Source of the DNA: Tubiluchus corallicola
Taxonomy: Eukaryota > Priapulida > Priapulimorpha > Priapulimorphida > Tubiluchidae
DNA: 27,968 bases
Reading direction: 5' to 3'
Assembly (NCBI GenBank): GCA_030141605.1
Contig: JAQGDQ010000819.1
Coordinates: 64,001-91,968 of the forward strand
Shown here in pieces: positions 19,746 to 27,460 of this stretch; the stretch's first letter is position 1, and the number at the start of each line of letters is the position of its first letter. The notes below the pieces were generated by a model. That model had not been told where the DNA came from, did no database searches, and saw nothing but the letters and a program-made list of their open reading frames with translations. The translations under genes and the position numbers were made by a program.

Positions 19746-22140
19746 TGTGTGGTGGTGTGTGTGTGTGAGAGAGAGTGAGTGAGTGTGCATGCGTGCGTGT
19801 GTGAGCGAGTGAGATTGAGTGAGTGTGTGTGCGTGTGAGTGCGTGTGTGAGTGTATGAGAGCTAGTGAGTGTGAGAGCGTATGAGAGTGAGTGAGTGAGA
19901 GAGAGAGAGAGAGAGAGAGAGATCATTTTATGCACTTCTGTTTTTGGTTCTCAAATTTCAAATTTACCATTAATCTGAGCAGCATCAACACATAACATTT
20001 TCTTCCTGGTGTTGTCCAGAGGCATACCAGTAATCTCAATAAAAGTTTTTTCTGTGTAAAATTCGTGTTAATTTAATGCCTTCTGTGTGAATTATCATTG
20101 TATGCTCATGGTAAATGTAGCAATAAATTCTAAATTTTGTTATCAAATCAATTTGTAAAACGCTTATCAAAATCGAAACTGTCTCACAATGTTTGTACCG
20201 ATTCCCATCAATATTGCCATGAAAAAACTTCAGAGAAAAAGTGGAAGATACTTTTTGTATACAAAGAGGGCAGCAGCGTCGATTACTTCTCAGTCACTGG
20301 AAGTAAAATACTTTTTTTCTGATTTACTGACGTTGATGATTTTGTATAGGGGGCAGTAGCAACGACTATAACTCAACCGCTGGATGTAATGAAGACCAGA
20401 ATGATGAACGCTCGTCCCGGAGAATTTAAGAGTATATTTCATTGTTTTGTTTACACCGCCAAGCTCGGTCCGTTAGCGTTTTTCAAGGTACATTTTCTTG
20501 TAATGCGTAGTTACATTTTGAGTAAAAGAACTTTCTGGTGGTCTTGTGTGTGACCAGTGGTCATTTAGGAAAAGTGAATGTAAATTAAAAAGTGAGACCG
20601 TGCAAATACAGCTCGAAAAAAATGGAATTCTTATGAGTAATTTGCAAATGATAGGAGGTGCTTTGGTAAACATTTGTCTTAAAGTAGGTCAGGAAGAAGC
20701 AATATTGTGGCAAAGAATTCCACAGATAAGAAGTCCAAGAGAAAAAACTGATTTGTAAGCAGTCTGATATGTCCTGGTTAAAGAAGCTATGAGAAGCAAG
20801 CATTCTTTCATAGTACCACCCAGTATTTAAAAAGAGAAGTAATATTCGAGTAAATTAGATAAATACTACACTATGCAAGTTTCATTGTATGTTCATAAAA
20901 AATATATTCTATTGTATGACACAGCAGTGTAAGCTATGCCTACTAGTGAATGTGCAGCTAGGTTTTAAATGTTTGTTTTATCTAAAAAAACCAGCTATGA
21001 CTATTTGCTGGCTAGTTTAATTTTGAGCTATGACCTGAAAGTAACTTTTAGATGAGGGATAGCCCTACTGGTTGCAGAGTTTCATTAGCAAGCAGAGTTA
21101 AGCCATGCTGAACCTGATTCAGATTCAGTGAATAGATGATGTTTACCTGATTTAATACTCACTTTAAGCATTTTCACTCGCCCTGCCGATTCTGGCTGTT
21201 TACCTCATCGAAGGCAGATGTATGGACACCCCAGCATGGCTAAAACGCTGGTTCTATCACTCATCTTGGTAGACCGGCCTAGACTTGATGATGAGCTAGG
21301 TACTAGTTCTACCACAACCATTAACATCAAGTGGGCTTACTTAGTGTCAAGTAAGAAAAATGAGGAAACTTGGAGTCAAAAGTCTAGGGACTTAATAGCA
21401 CATATTCTCTACATTTAACAATGTCACGTAAACATGTTTCTGTTGGACATGGTAATGAGATGAACTCATATCTCGGTTTTCCGGACATCGGAAGAATCGG
21501 ACAAAATCTGTGGACAGTTAAAACGTTCCGCATACTACGGACACAGTCCGTTGTTTCGCAAGTTGACCGCTAGTTGATGGGCCGTCACTTTGTTTACAGC
21601 ATTACATCGTTGTAATCGTGTGTCAGTTATACGGAGTTATTCGAGTCAATTGCTGACAGTTCTTATATACTTTTGCACAAGAGCGGCCCGTACTAGACGT
21701 TTTTGAGCCAATTAGGCGATTGATTCTGCCTTACCGTGAATCTAATACACAACACCTGCTGTGTGTATTAGCTTAGTGTCGGTAACTACGGACAATCGGC
21801 AAATTCGCACCGACGTCGCCCTGCTTTTGTCCGGCAAACCGAGATATTTGCCAGTAATATCTTATCTTGTATTCTGAAGATGAGTCATTTCCAAAAGGTT
21901 TTCAGTAAATATTAGGTACTATATATCTGTCTCTTAATCAAACTACGTGCAAGTGACCTTCATTTACTGACAAAACTTTATCTTTCCTAATGTTAAATAA
22001 GTTAATGTGGAAAATCAAATGTTTTGCATATTTTTCAGGGTTACATACCGGCTTTCATTCGCTTAGCTCCGCAGACGATATTAACGTTCGTGTTTTTTGA
22101 ACAGTTGCGCGTGAATTTCGGCTTCTACGTGGACGATTAA
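12193..22140 (+). CDS. SLC25A10: mitochondrial dicarboxylate carrier (SLC25A10 family), nine coding exons
   Basis: Join of 12193-12219, 13490-13570, 14151-14270, 15109-15281, 17162-17203, 17902-18016, 19132-19224, 20350-20487 and 22039-22140; 296 codons, all introns GT-AG with consistent phases. It is a mitochondrial-carrier protein with three repeats, each with its signature: PLDLLKVH (residues 31-38), PGDMVNVR (127-134) and PLDVMKTR (227-234). Sequence such as RWYFGGMGSAGAACCTHP, GTPGDMVNVRMQND and THFTAS places it with the dicarboxylate carrier (about 287 residues in mammals). Known role: exchange of malate or succinate for phosphate or sulfur oxyanions across the inner mitochondrial membrane. 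The start is the first ATG after an in-frame TAA at 12181. The preceding CATTTCAG|G looks like an acceptor, so a 5' UTR exon or a trans-spliced leader is possible. AATAAA lies 20 bases after the stop. Confidence 0.96.
12436..13159 (+). mobile_element. Tigger/pogo-like MITE in intron 1
   Basis: About 724 bp. The left end TA|CAGTAGACGCCGCTTAATAGA and the right end TCTATTAAGCGGCGCCCGCTG form imperfect terminal inverted repeats; the left flank is TA and the right flank CA (a decayed TA). CAG...CTG ends and a TA target fit Tc1/mariner-pogo elements. Related pieces occur at 640-835, 4880-5035, 21560-21768 and 25330-25545. No transposase frame remains. Confidence 0.72.
13267..13375. mobile_element. 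short palindromic MITE in intron 1
   Basis: 109 bp whose halves are inverted repeats: GGGGCCGCTTTCACAAAGCC at the left and its partner GGCTTTGTGAAACCGTCCCC at the right, with paired GTTAAC and AACGACGT blocks inside and a loop of about 15 bases. No coding. Very compact foldback elements with these ends are common in marine invertebrate genomes (recollection, not checked). Confidence 0.75.
13490..13570 (+). CDS. SLC25A10: SLC25A10 exon 2
   Basis: 27 codons, phase 0, acceptor CGCTTGCAG, donor AAG|GTTTGT. It encodes transmembrane helix 1 of carrier repeat 1 and the first signature (RWYFGGMGSAGAACCTHP, then LDLLK), highly conserved in dicarboxylate carriers. Confidence 0.96.
13968..14148. repeat. 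TTCATTGTTTAC-type minisatellite
   Basis: Tandem 12-bp-like units (TTCATTGTTTAC, TTCATTATTTAC, TTTATGATTTAT) grouped into longer blocks. It runs straight into the 3' splice site of exon 3, so the polypyrimidine/branch region is built from satellite. Confidence 0.9.
14151..14270 (+). CDS. SLC25A10: SLC25A10 exon 3
   Basis: 40 codons, phase 0, acceptor GTTATTTAG, donor CAG|GTAAGT. It encodes VHIQTQQEGR and the matrix helix to GLYNGLSASLVRQ, matching the LYSGLSASLCRQ stretch of mammalian SLC25A10. Confidence 0.97.
14366..14725 (+). mobile_element. SINE with tRNA A box and 5S-like motif, interrupted by a hAT MITE
   Basis: GGAATAGCAGAGTGGTCA has the tRNA A-box pattern, TACCGAAGTTAAGCAATGTT resembles the 5S rRNA internal promoter, and CAAGTTCAATAC resembles a B box. 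The order and many words are shared with the copy at 21045-21340 (CACTGAATAGA; a conserved CATTCGCC...GTTCGCCTCG block; CCATTAA...GTG end). The hAT insertion at 14573-14674 splits it. Confidence 0.55.
14573..14674. mobile_element. tiny hAT-like MITE nested in a SINE
   Basis: 102 bp, left end GAGTGGCGTAGCTAGG, complement of the right end CAGGGGCATCGCTAGGG, with a perfect 8-bp target duplication CTCTCATC at 14565-14572 and 14675-14682. Inside is a tandem duplication of a GGGTGACATCTAGAGCACCA unit. Confidence 0.85.
15109..15281 (+). CDS. SLC25A10: SLC25A10 exon 4
   Basis: 173 bases, phase 0 in and 2 out, acceptor GATTTCAG, donor CG|GTAAGC. It encodes helix 2 (MTYSTTRFGVYEVVKQ), the loop, and repeat-2 helix 3 with signature GTPGDMVNVR split at the Arg codon. 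Confidence 0.97.
15320..15373 (-). repeat. 54-bp direct repeat, copy B
   Basis: Matches 16237-16290 with five substitutions in 54 bases, same orientation. It lies at the 3' side (minus strand) of a LINE reverse-transcriptase fragment. Confidence 0.9.
15349..15600 (-). pseudogene. LINE reverse transcriptase C-terminal fragment
   Basis: An open frame of about 74 residues containing ALSAYSKLTKVFENRKISLE, then TKIRIFSALVETVVLYNSEV, WTL and IDAFQRRNYRNILGI. This is the thumb/connection motif series (KIRIF...LYNSEVWTL...FQRR) that follows the reverse-transcriptase core in many non-LTR elements. The upstream RT core is missing, and a frameshifted LEDDI lead-in is visible. It lies in carrier intron 4, antisense. 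Confidence 0.8.
15699..16127 (-). mobile_element. GC-rich body of a 5S-headed retroelement
   Basis: On the minus strand this follows the 5S-like segment directly and ends in CAACAACAAC at about 15700, a plausible SINE3-type tail. Its base composition is far richer in GC than the surrounding intron. The overlapping short frames on both strands are not convincing proteins. Confidence 0.5.
16128..16243 (-). pseudogene. 5S rRNA-like sequence (probable SINE3-type head)
   Basis: On the minus strand: ACATTGAAAACACCGGTTCT, CGTCTGATTACCGAAGTTAA, then TTAGTACTTGGATGGGTGAC and GGAATACCAGGTGCTGTAGG, i.e. nearly all of 5S rRNA including the A box, intermediate element and C box of the internal promoter. 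The first 25 or so bases are diverged and no longer pair with the GCTGTAGGCTT 3' end, so helix I is lost. The GC-rich body follows directly instead of a T-run terminator. It is therefore more likely a pseudogene or retroelement head than a working 5S gene, though the intact internal promoter could still recruit Pol III. Confidence 0.85.
16237..16290 (-). repeat. 54-bp direct repeat, copy A
   Basis: Immediately 5' of, and slightly overlapping, the 5S-like head on the minus strand. It matches 15320-15373 at 49 of 54 positions. Beyond it, 16291-17161 holds nothing recognisable except a B-box-like GGGTTCAAGCC near 16511. Confidence 0.9.
17162..17203 (+). CDS. SLC25A10: SLC25A10 exon 5
   Basis: A 42-base exon, phase 2 in and 2 out, acceptor TTCATAG, donor AA|GTAAGT. 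It encodes R-MQNDMKIPREQRR-N with both end codons split, matching MQNDVKLPQGQRRNY in mammalian SLC25A10. Confidence 0.96.
17401..17432. repeat. (ATG)n microsatellite
   Basis: About ten ATG/GAT triplets in carrier intron 5. The preceding GTTTACCTGTCTGAAGGCAG resembles part of the SINE at 21190-21215, so this may be a SINE tail. Confidence 0.85.
17902..18016 (+). CDS. SLC25A10: SLC25A10 exon 6
   Basis: 115 bases, phase 2 in and 0 out, acceptor AAATTTCAG, donor CAG|GTTAGT. It encodes NYKHAIDGIYRVATEEGMTK, LFNGATMATIRAVLMTVGQ: the matrix helix and helix 4 of repeat 2. Confidence 0.97.
18479..18530. repeat. (TAA)n microsatellite
   Basis: A run of TAA triplets in carrier intron 6. It directly precedes sequence (18536-18660) related to the repeat at 11296-11420. 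Confidence 0.95.
18536..18960. repeat. second copy of the A-rich interspersed repeat
   Basis: The head with AAGAAAGGGCAGTGAAAGAC and TCATCTAAGCAGCTGCCCTT resembles 11340-11400, and an A-rich body follows on the same strand. Both copies are degraded and I see no open frame. Confidence 0.4.
19132..19224 (+). CDS. SLC25A10: SLC25A10 exon 7
   Basis: 31 codons, phase 0, acceptor CATTTTAG, donor GCT|GTGAGT. It encodes IAFYDQIKQLLLQSGWFKDN and IGTHFTASTLA, equivalent to the LSCYDQAKQLVLSTGYLSDNIFTHF stretch of mammalian SLC25A10. The left edge of the inverted duplication (19215) falls inside this exon. Confidence 0.97.
19310..19406 (+). pseudogene. LINE 3'-terminal coding remnant
   Basis: The frame TSDPITWNKLPAYIKTSVSI, then HKVKKNLKSHIC and a stop, has the WNxLPxxIK...FK/VKKNLKxH C-terminal signature of CR1/L2/Jockey-like LINEs. 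Also present, in reverse complement, in the right arm near 27765-27860. In carrier intron 7, sense orientation. Confidence 0.8.
19700..19922. repeat. compound (GT)n/(GA)n microsatellite
   Basis: GT, GC-GT and GA dinucleotide tracts. The counterpart in the right arm (27246-27460) is a much longer and purer CA tract, so this is the most divergent point between the arms. Confidence 0.95.
20350..20487 (+). CDS. SLC25A10: SLC25A10 exon 8
   Basis: 46 codons, phase 0, acceptor TTGTATAG, donor AAG|GTACAT. It encodes GAVATTITQPLDVMKTRMMN with the third carrier signature, then ARPGEFKSIFHCFVYTAKLG, PLAFFK. A degenerate duplicate of the exon's first 50 bases lies just upstream at about 20257-20310. Confidence 0.97.
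20640..20830 (-). pseudogene. LINE C-terminal remnant in intron 8
   Basis: On the minus strand the frame contains ASHSFFNQDISDCLQISFFS, then WTSYLWNSLPQ and YFKTNVYQ. The SFF...LWNSLPQ...FKTxVY series is the C-terminal signature of a non-LTR polyprotein. The same remnant lies at 26275-26450 in the right arm. Confidence 0.6.
21045..21340 (+). mobile_element. SINE, uninterrupted relative of 14366-14725
   Basis: Contains GAGGGATAGCCCTACTGGTT (A-box-like), GCAGAGTTAAGCCATGCTGA, TTCACTCGCCCTGCCGATTC and the 3' block with CATCTTGGTAGACCGGCCTA and CCATTAACATCAAGTGG. Its reverse complement occupies 25740-26035 in the right arm, and a short frame there reads the same protein by identity of the DNA, not by coding function. 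Confidence 0.6.
21473..21846. mobile_element. TIR element with TA target, containing a Tigger-like segment
   Basis: Left end TA|TCTCGGTTTTCCGGACA and complement of the right end TA|TCTCGGTTTGCCGGACA. The segment 21560-21768 matches the MITE family at 12436-13159, ending in CACCTGCTG, so this is either a composite or one MITE nested in another. Mirrored at 25230-25610. Confidence 0.65.
22039..22140 (+). CDS. SLC25A10: SLC25A10 exon 9 (stop)
   Basis: 33 codons plus TAA, phase 0, acceptor TTTTTCAG. It encodes GYIPAFIRLAPQTILTFVFF, then EQLRVNFGFYVDD: helix 6 and the short C-terminus. Identical, base for base, to the inverted copy at 24933-25034. Confidence 0.97.
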   Translation, partial: GYIPAFIRLAPQTILTFVFFEQLRVNFGFYVDD

Positions 22141-22160
22141 CGACGAGGTTAAAATTGTCG

Positions 22161-22166
22161 AATAAA
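22161..22166 (+). promoter_or_regulatory. polyadenylation signal AATAAA
   Basis: 20 bases after the carrier stop codon; also present in the inverted copy. The short 3' UTR implied would end before the inverted-duplication spacer. Confidence 0.7.
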
Positions 22167-22392
22167 AGCACGTGTTATAGTCACTCCGGTGGAGATGCTC
22201 ATTTGTTATGGAAACAGTGGATTATGTGTGATTTGCGACAGATTATTGGCTTAAATAGCAAGAATAGTGTTTAGCTTAGTATTCTGCTTGTGTTTGGGTC
22301 ATAGTTGACAATGACACTGTTTGTGTAGTAACCTTTTGAATGGCAGTTGTATGTAGTATGCTATTCTCCATGTCAGATGTTTACAGTTAACC

Positions 22393-22452
22393 GTGTTTAT
22401 TGAGCAACGATCGTTTCGGCTACTGAAGCCATTATCAAACTATAAATGACAC
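22393..22452 (-). other. hammerhead-like motif, copy 1
   Basis: Minus strand: TTGATAAT, stem GGCT/AGCC with loop TCAGT, then GAAAC-GATC-GTT and GCTC. The downstream ATAAA can pair with the upstream TTTAT. See findings; it departs from the canonical core by U3/A8 and one extra U, so activity is doubtful. Confidence 0.35.
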
Positions 22453-22584
22453 CAAAAAGAAGAATAAATAACACATTAATGATGCAAAGGCACAAACTAA
22501 AACTACAAAACAACAGATTAGAAAATAATTTTTCAGAAATTGCAGAGAAATATAATAAAATAGAAGTTGTGTTTTATTCTTATA

Positions 22585-23094
22585 CAGTAGTACCTCGGGT
22601 TTCGACCGTAACTCGTTCCTAAATGTGTTTGAAATTCGATTTGCTTGACTACCGAATCATTTATTCTCATAAGAAATAATGCAAAAGCAAATAATCCGTT
22701 CTCAAGCGCCAAATAAACTGTAAAGTGTTACTAAAATGAAATATAATAACGTAAAAATGTTTATTCAAACAGTAGATATGATGTAATTGATAAGAAAAAC
22801 GTAATAGAATTGCTTTGAAAGAAAAACATAATTGTTCCTGCATGAAAAAGCGGAGAAAAATAAGCGTAGAAAGCACTTGGCGATGTTAGGCGATTCAAAT
22901 GTGCGTGACTACTCTCGGGTGCGGTCGATTACGCTCGGCTCTACTCTGCTCACCGTGCATGTGTTCATCACGTGTTTGGTGGTTGGTCGAGTACCGAAAT
23001 TTTGGTCGAGAGTGGAGACAATTTCAGCTCAAACTGTCTGGTCGAAAACCGATTTGTACGAATACGGAGACGTTCGTAAACAGATGTATAACTG
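22585..23094. mobile_element. Tigger-type MITE
   Basis: TA|CAGTAGTACCTCGGGTTTCG at the left; complement of the right end TA|CAGTTATACATCTGTTTACG. 510 bp, no transposase. The left end closely follows the CAGTGGTACCTCGG... terminus typical of Tigger-like pogo MITEs. Confidence 0.75.
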
Positions 23095-23261
23095 TAATGC
23101 TTACTGCTGTGGTTCTTCATTATGTAGACTTGGACTAACTGCTTACCCATTCTGTTCTTTTTTAGTTCTCCTGTGTTAGGTAACAAAATTTTTTACACTT
23201 CTCTGCAATTTGTTTGATTACAACCTTGTTTATTTTGAGCTGTTTTATTTAAGTTAAATTC

Positions 23262-23393
23262 CAATCTGTTGTTTTATAGTTTCAGTTTGTGCCTTTGTAT
23301 CATTAATGTATTATTTCTTCTTCTTCTTGGCTTCATTTATAGTTTGATAATGGCTTCAGTAGCTGAAACGATCAACGCTCAATAAACATAACG
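23262..23393 (+). repeat. third copy of hammerhead-motif repeat
   Basis: Matches about 24558-24690 in direct orientation (CAGTTTGTGCCTTTG, GTTTGATAATGGCTTCAGTA, CTCAATAAACA). The motif here has GGCT/AGCT (one G-U) and AAC in place of the GTC/GTT site, so it is the most decayed. Confidence 0.8.
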
Positions 23394-24623
23394 ATTCCTA
23401 GAAGCTGACTCCTTCCTGTCTACAGTTAAGTTTTATGGGAAAAGTTTAAGCATGTTTTAAGGAATCGTAGGTGGCTGCCACCGTGTATAATAGTTTATCC
23501 GGTCCTATAGGCGTCGCAGCTATCACAACGCTTCATCTTAAATTTTTGTCCGCTAGAGCCGTAATTGAAATGAGAGGTTGTTATTGTGGAATTGTAGTAG
23601 TATTAGTAACTTGAGCATCTCTGTCTTTTCGACTTAGTTGTATTTCTGCTAATAAGAAAAATAAAAGATGACGCATGTATGCAAAATAGATACATAGTAA
23701 GTTAGTAAGTTCATTCTTTAGCTTAATATTTCGTAGTTATATAAACAACTGAAAGGCAAAGATCACGAGAACGAAACAACATGACATTTAAATGTCAGAT
23801 CTTTTGCCTTTCAGATTGTAAATAAACGTTAGTCAAATTCACTTTATTTTCTGTAGAAAAGTTTAGCAAAGTGACGTTTGTATAGAATTAGAAAAATATG
23901 ATAAGTTGTCAGGGTTATTTTAAACAGGTACACACTTACGACCTGATCAGAATCTCACACTCATATTAATTTATTAAACTGACAGTCAGCTGTAAGCTTT
24001 AGCAACATGTAAGTCAACATTTTCACTGTAAAATGAAATGGAATTTGTTTGTCATCCAAGATGGACTGGGAAAAGCTCAGTGTTAGCTTGCTCGTCTGTT
24101 TAGCGGCAGTTTTTGATGGTAGACTATCAAAGCTTTACTCTCTTCATGCTGCTGCTGGAGGAAGTTTTTGGCTGCACTTTAAAGAAGAGGTTCATATAGA
24201 TTGTAGAGGCACCTTTTTTGATATTTGTCAGTATTTAGGCTGTTTCTCATCTACAGTATGGAAAATTATTTATCTGCAGATGTTTGGGGAAACAGTAAAA
24301 ACATATTAGCGGGCAAGTTATTTTTATCGTAACATAGGATTCGCAGTCAGACTTTAGCGTTTTCATTACATGCAATTGCCTCCATTGCTAAAGCATTCAT
24401 TCATAACAAATGTCTTTTTTCATTTCTACAAGGTGTTAATGTAGTCAGTTTTAGCTGATACTGATGTTAGAAATTGTCGAAACAAAAATCACGCATGATA
24501 CCACTGAGGAGACTACTGTAGATGATATTATGCACTTTTCTGAAAAATTATTTTCTAATCTGTTGTTTTGTAGTTTTAGTTTGTGCCTTTGCATCATTAA
24601 TGTGTTATTTATTCTTCTTTTTG

Positions 24624-24683
24624 GTGTCATTTATAGTTTGATAATGGCTTCAGTAGCCGAAACAATAGTCGCTCAATAAACAC
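24624..24683 (+). other. hammerhead-like motif, copy 2 (best preserved site)
   Basis: TTGATAAT, stem GGCT/AGCC, GAAAC-AATA-GTC then GCTC. It has a GUC-type cleavage triplet, a two-pair helix III closed by AATA, and a helix I of GTG/CAC, TTTAT/ATAAA and AGT/GCT pairs with bulges. The core has U3/A8 instead of C3/G8 and an extra U before stem II. Confidence 0.4.
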
Positions 24684-26688
24684 GGTTAACTGTAAACATC
24701 TGACATGGAGAACAGCATACTACATACAACTGCCATTCAAACTACTACACAAACAGTGTCATTGTCAACTATGACCCAAACACAAGCAGAATACTAAGCT
24801 AAACACTATTCTTGCTATTTAAGCCAATAATCTGTCGCAAATCACACATAATCCACTGTTTCCATAACAAATGAGCATCTCCACCGGAGTGACTATAACA
24901 CGTGCTTTTATTCGACAATTTTAACCTCGTCGTTAATCGTCCACGTAGAAGCCGAAATTCACGCGCAACTGTTCAAAAAACACGAACGTTAATATCGTCT
25001 GCGGAGCTAAGCGAATGAAAGCCGGTATGTAACCCTGAAAAATATGCAAAACATTTGATTTTCCACATTAACTTATTTAACATTAGGAAAGATAAAGTTT
25101 TGTCAGTAAATGAAGGTCACTTACACGTAGTTTGATTAAGAGACAGATATATAGTACCTAATATTTACTGAAAACCTTTTGGAAATGACTTATCTTCAGA
25201 ATACAAGATAAGATATTACTGGCAAATATCTTGGTTTGCCGGACAAAAGCAGTGAGACGTCGGTGCGAATTTGCCGATTGTCCGTATTTACCGACACTAA
25301 GCTAATACACACAGCAGGTGTTGTGTATTAGACTCACGGTAAGGCAGATTCAATCACCTAATTGACTCAAAAACGTCTAGTACGGCAAAAGTGCCCCTCG
25401 TGTGCAAAAGTACATAAAAACTGTCAGCAATTGACTCGAATAACTCCGTATAACTGACACACGATTACAACGATGTAATGCTGTAAACAAAGTGACGGCC
25501 CACCAACTAGCGGTCAACTTACGAAACAACGGACTGCGTCCGTAGTATGCGGAACGCTTTAACTGTCCACAGATTTTGTCCGATTCTTCCGATATCCGGA
25601 AAACCGAGATATGAGTTCATCTCATTACCATGTCCAACAGAAACATGTTTACGTGACATTGTTAAATGTAGAGAATATGTGCTATTAAGTCCCTAGACTT
25701 TTGACTCCAAGTTTCCTCATTTTTCTTACTTGACACTAAGTAAGCCCACTTGATGTTAATGGTTGTGGTGGAACTAGTACCTAGCTCATCATCAAGTCTA
25801 GGCTGGTCCACCAAGATGAGTGATAGAACCAGTGTTTTAGCCATGCTGGGGTGTCCATACATCTGCCTTCGATGAAGTAAACAGCCAGAATCGGCACGGC
25901 GAGTGAAAATGCTTAAAGTGAGTATTAAATCAGGTAAACATCATCTATTCACTGAATCTGAATCAGGTTCAGCATGGCTTAACTCTGCTTGCTAATGAAA
26001 CTCTGCAACCAGTAGGGCTATCCCTCATCTAAAAGTTACTTTCAGGTCATAGCTCAAAATTAAACTAGCTAGCAAATAGTCATAGCTGGTTTTTTAGATA
26101 AAACAAACATTTAAAACCTAGCTGCACATTCACTAGTAGGCATAGCTTACACTGCTGTGTCATACAATAGAATATATTTTTTATGAACATACAATGAAAC
26201 TTGCATAGTGAATATTTATCTAATTTACTCGAATATTACTTCTCTTTTTAAATACTGGGTGGTACCATGAAAGAATGCTTGCTTCTCATAGCTTCTTTAA
26301 CCAGGACATATCAAACTGCTTACAAATCAGTTTTTTCTCTTGGACTTCTTATCTGTGGAATTCTTTGCCACAATATTGCTTCTTCCTGACCTACTTTAAG
26401 ACAAATGTTTACCAAAGCACCTCCTATCATTTGCAAATTACTCAAAAGAATTCCATTTTTTTCAAGCTGAGTTTGCAGTCTCACTTCTTTATTTACAGCA
26501 ACTTTTCCTAAATGACCACTGGTCACACACTAGACCACCAGAAAGTTTTTTTACTCAAAATGTAACTACGCATTACAAGAAACTGTACCTTGAAAAACGC
26601 TAAAGGACCCAGCTTGGCGGTGTAAACAAAACAGTGAAATATACTCTTAAATTCTCCGGGACGAGCGTTCATCATTCTGGTCTTCATT

Positions 26689-26853
26689 ACATCCAGCGGT
26701 TGAGTTATAGTCGTTGCTACTGCCCCCTATACAAAATCATCAATGTCAGTAAATCAGAATAAAGTATTTTACATCCAGCGGTTGAGTTATAGTTGTTGCT
26801 ACTGCCCCCTATACAAAATCATCAATGTCAGTAAGTCAGAAATAAAGTATTTT
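26689..26853. repeat. 82-bp tandem duplication over the exon 8 acceptor
   Basis: Unit 26689-26770 is repeated at 26771-26853. Each unit contains the first 38 bases of the exon 8 copy, its TTGTATAG acceptor and 3' intron sequence. It is absent from the left arm. Confidence 0.9.
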
Positions 26854-27245
26854 ACTTCCAGTGACTGAGAAGTAATCGATGCTACTGCCCTCTTTGTGTA
26901 CAAAACGTATCTTCTACTTTTTCTCTGAAGTTTTTTCACTGCGATAGTGATGGGAATCGATGCAAAAATTACGAGATGGTTTTCAATAATTGCGAGATTT
27001 CAATAAACATTTTACAAATTGATTTGATAACAATTTTAATTTCTTTAGAATTTATTGCTAGATTTACAATGAGCATACAATGATAATTTCCGCAGAAGTA
27101 TTAAATTAACACGAATTTTGCACAGAAAAAACTTTTATTGAGATTACTGGTATGCCTCTGGACAACATGAGGAAGAAAATGTGTTGATGCTGCTCAGATT
27201 AATGGTAAATTTGAAATTTGAGAAACAAAAACAGAAATGCATTGA

Positions 27246-27308
27246 TATCTCTCTCTCTCTCTCACTCACTCACTCTCATATGCTCACTCACTCTCACACG
27301 CTCACTTG

Positions 27309-27407
<99 letters not shown>

Positions 27408-27420
27408 CGCACGCACGCAT

Positions 27421-27456
<36 letters not shown>

Positions 27457-27460
27457 TTTC
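27246..27460. repeat. (CA)n/(CT)n microsatellite, right-arm counterpart
   Basis: A long pure CA tract flanked by CTCACTCACT and ACGCACGCATGC tracts; the mirror of 19700-19922 but expanded. Low-complexity reading frames across it are artefacts. Confidence 0.95.

Larger units (their letters stand above)
19215..22539 (+). repeat. left arm of large inverted duplication
   Basis: 3,325 bp repeated in reverse complement at 24537-27951. The arm begins at TACTTTAGCT inside exon 7 and ends at TTTTTCAGAAA. It carries exons 8 and 9, LINE remnants, a complex microsatellite, a SINE and a Tigger-like MITE. Most stretches match with only occasional differences. Confidence 0.95.
22540..24536. other. spacer between the inverted arms
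   Basis: 1,997 bp unique relative to the arms, apart from a third copy of the hammerhead-like repeat (23262-23393). It also holds a Tigger-like MITE (22585-23094) and a weak hairpin at 23751-23817 (CTGAAAGGCAAAGATC with GATCTTTTGCCTTTCAG). From 23400 to 24536 I see no recognisable gene; an 84-codon frame at 24055-24309 has no family I know and no splice context. Confidence 0.75.

Noticed and set aside
19666-19935. Long minus-strand frame of Ser/Leu/His/Thr repeats
   Set aside because: It is a translation of the GT/GA microsatellite; there is no start context, homology or splice structure.
20137-20322. 61-codon frame in intron 7 as an extra carrier exon
   Set aside because: Part of it is a decayed duplicate of exon 8's start without usable frame; the carrier protein is complete without it.
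21218-21418. 66-codon frame found almost identically at 25662-25862
   Set aside because: The match reflects the inverted duplication of a SINE, not protein conservation.
24049-24309. 86-codon frame in the inverted-repeat spacer as a gene
   Set aside because: It begins with methionine and is moderately long, but I recognise no family, no splice signals or polyadenylation signal fit, and frames this long arise by chance in 2 kb.
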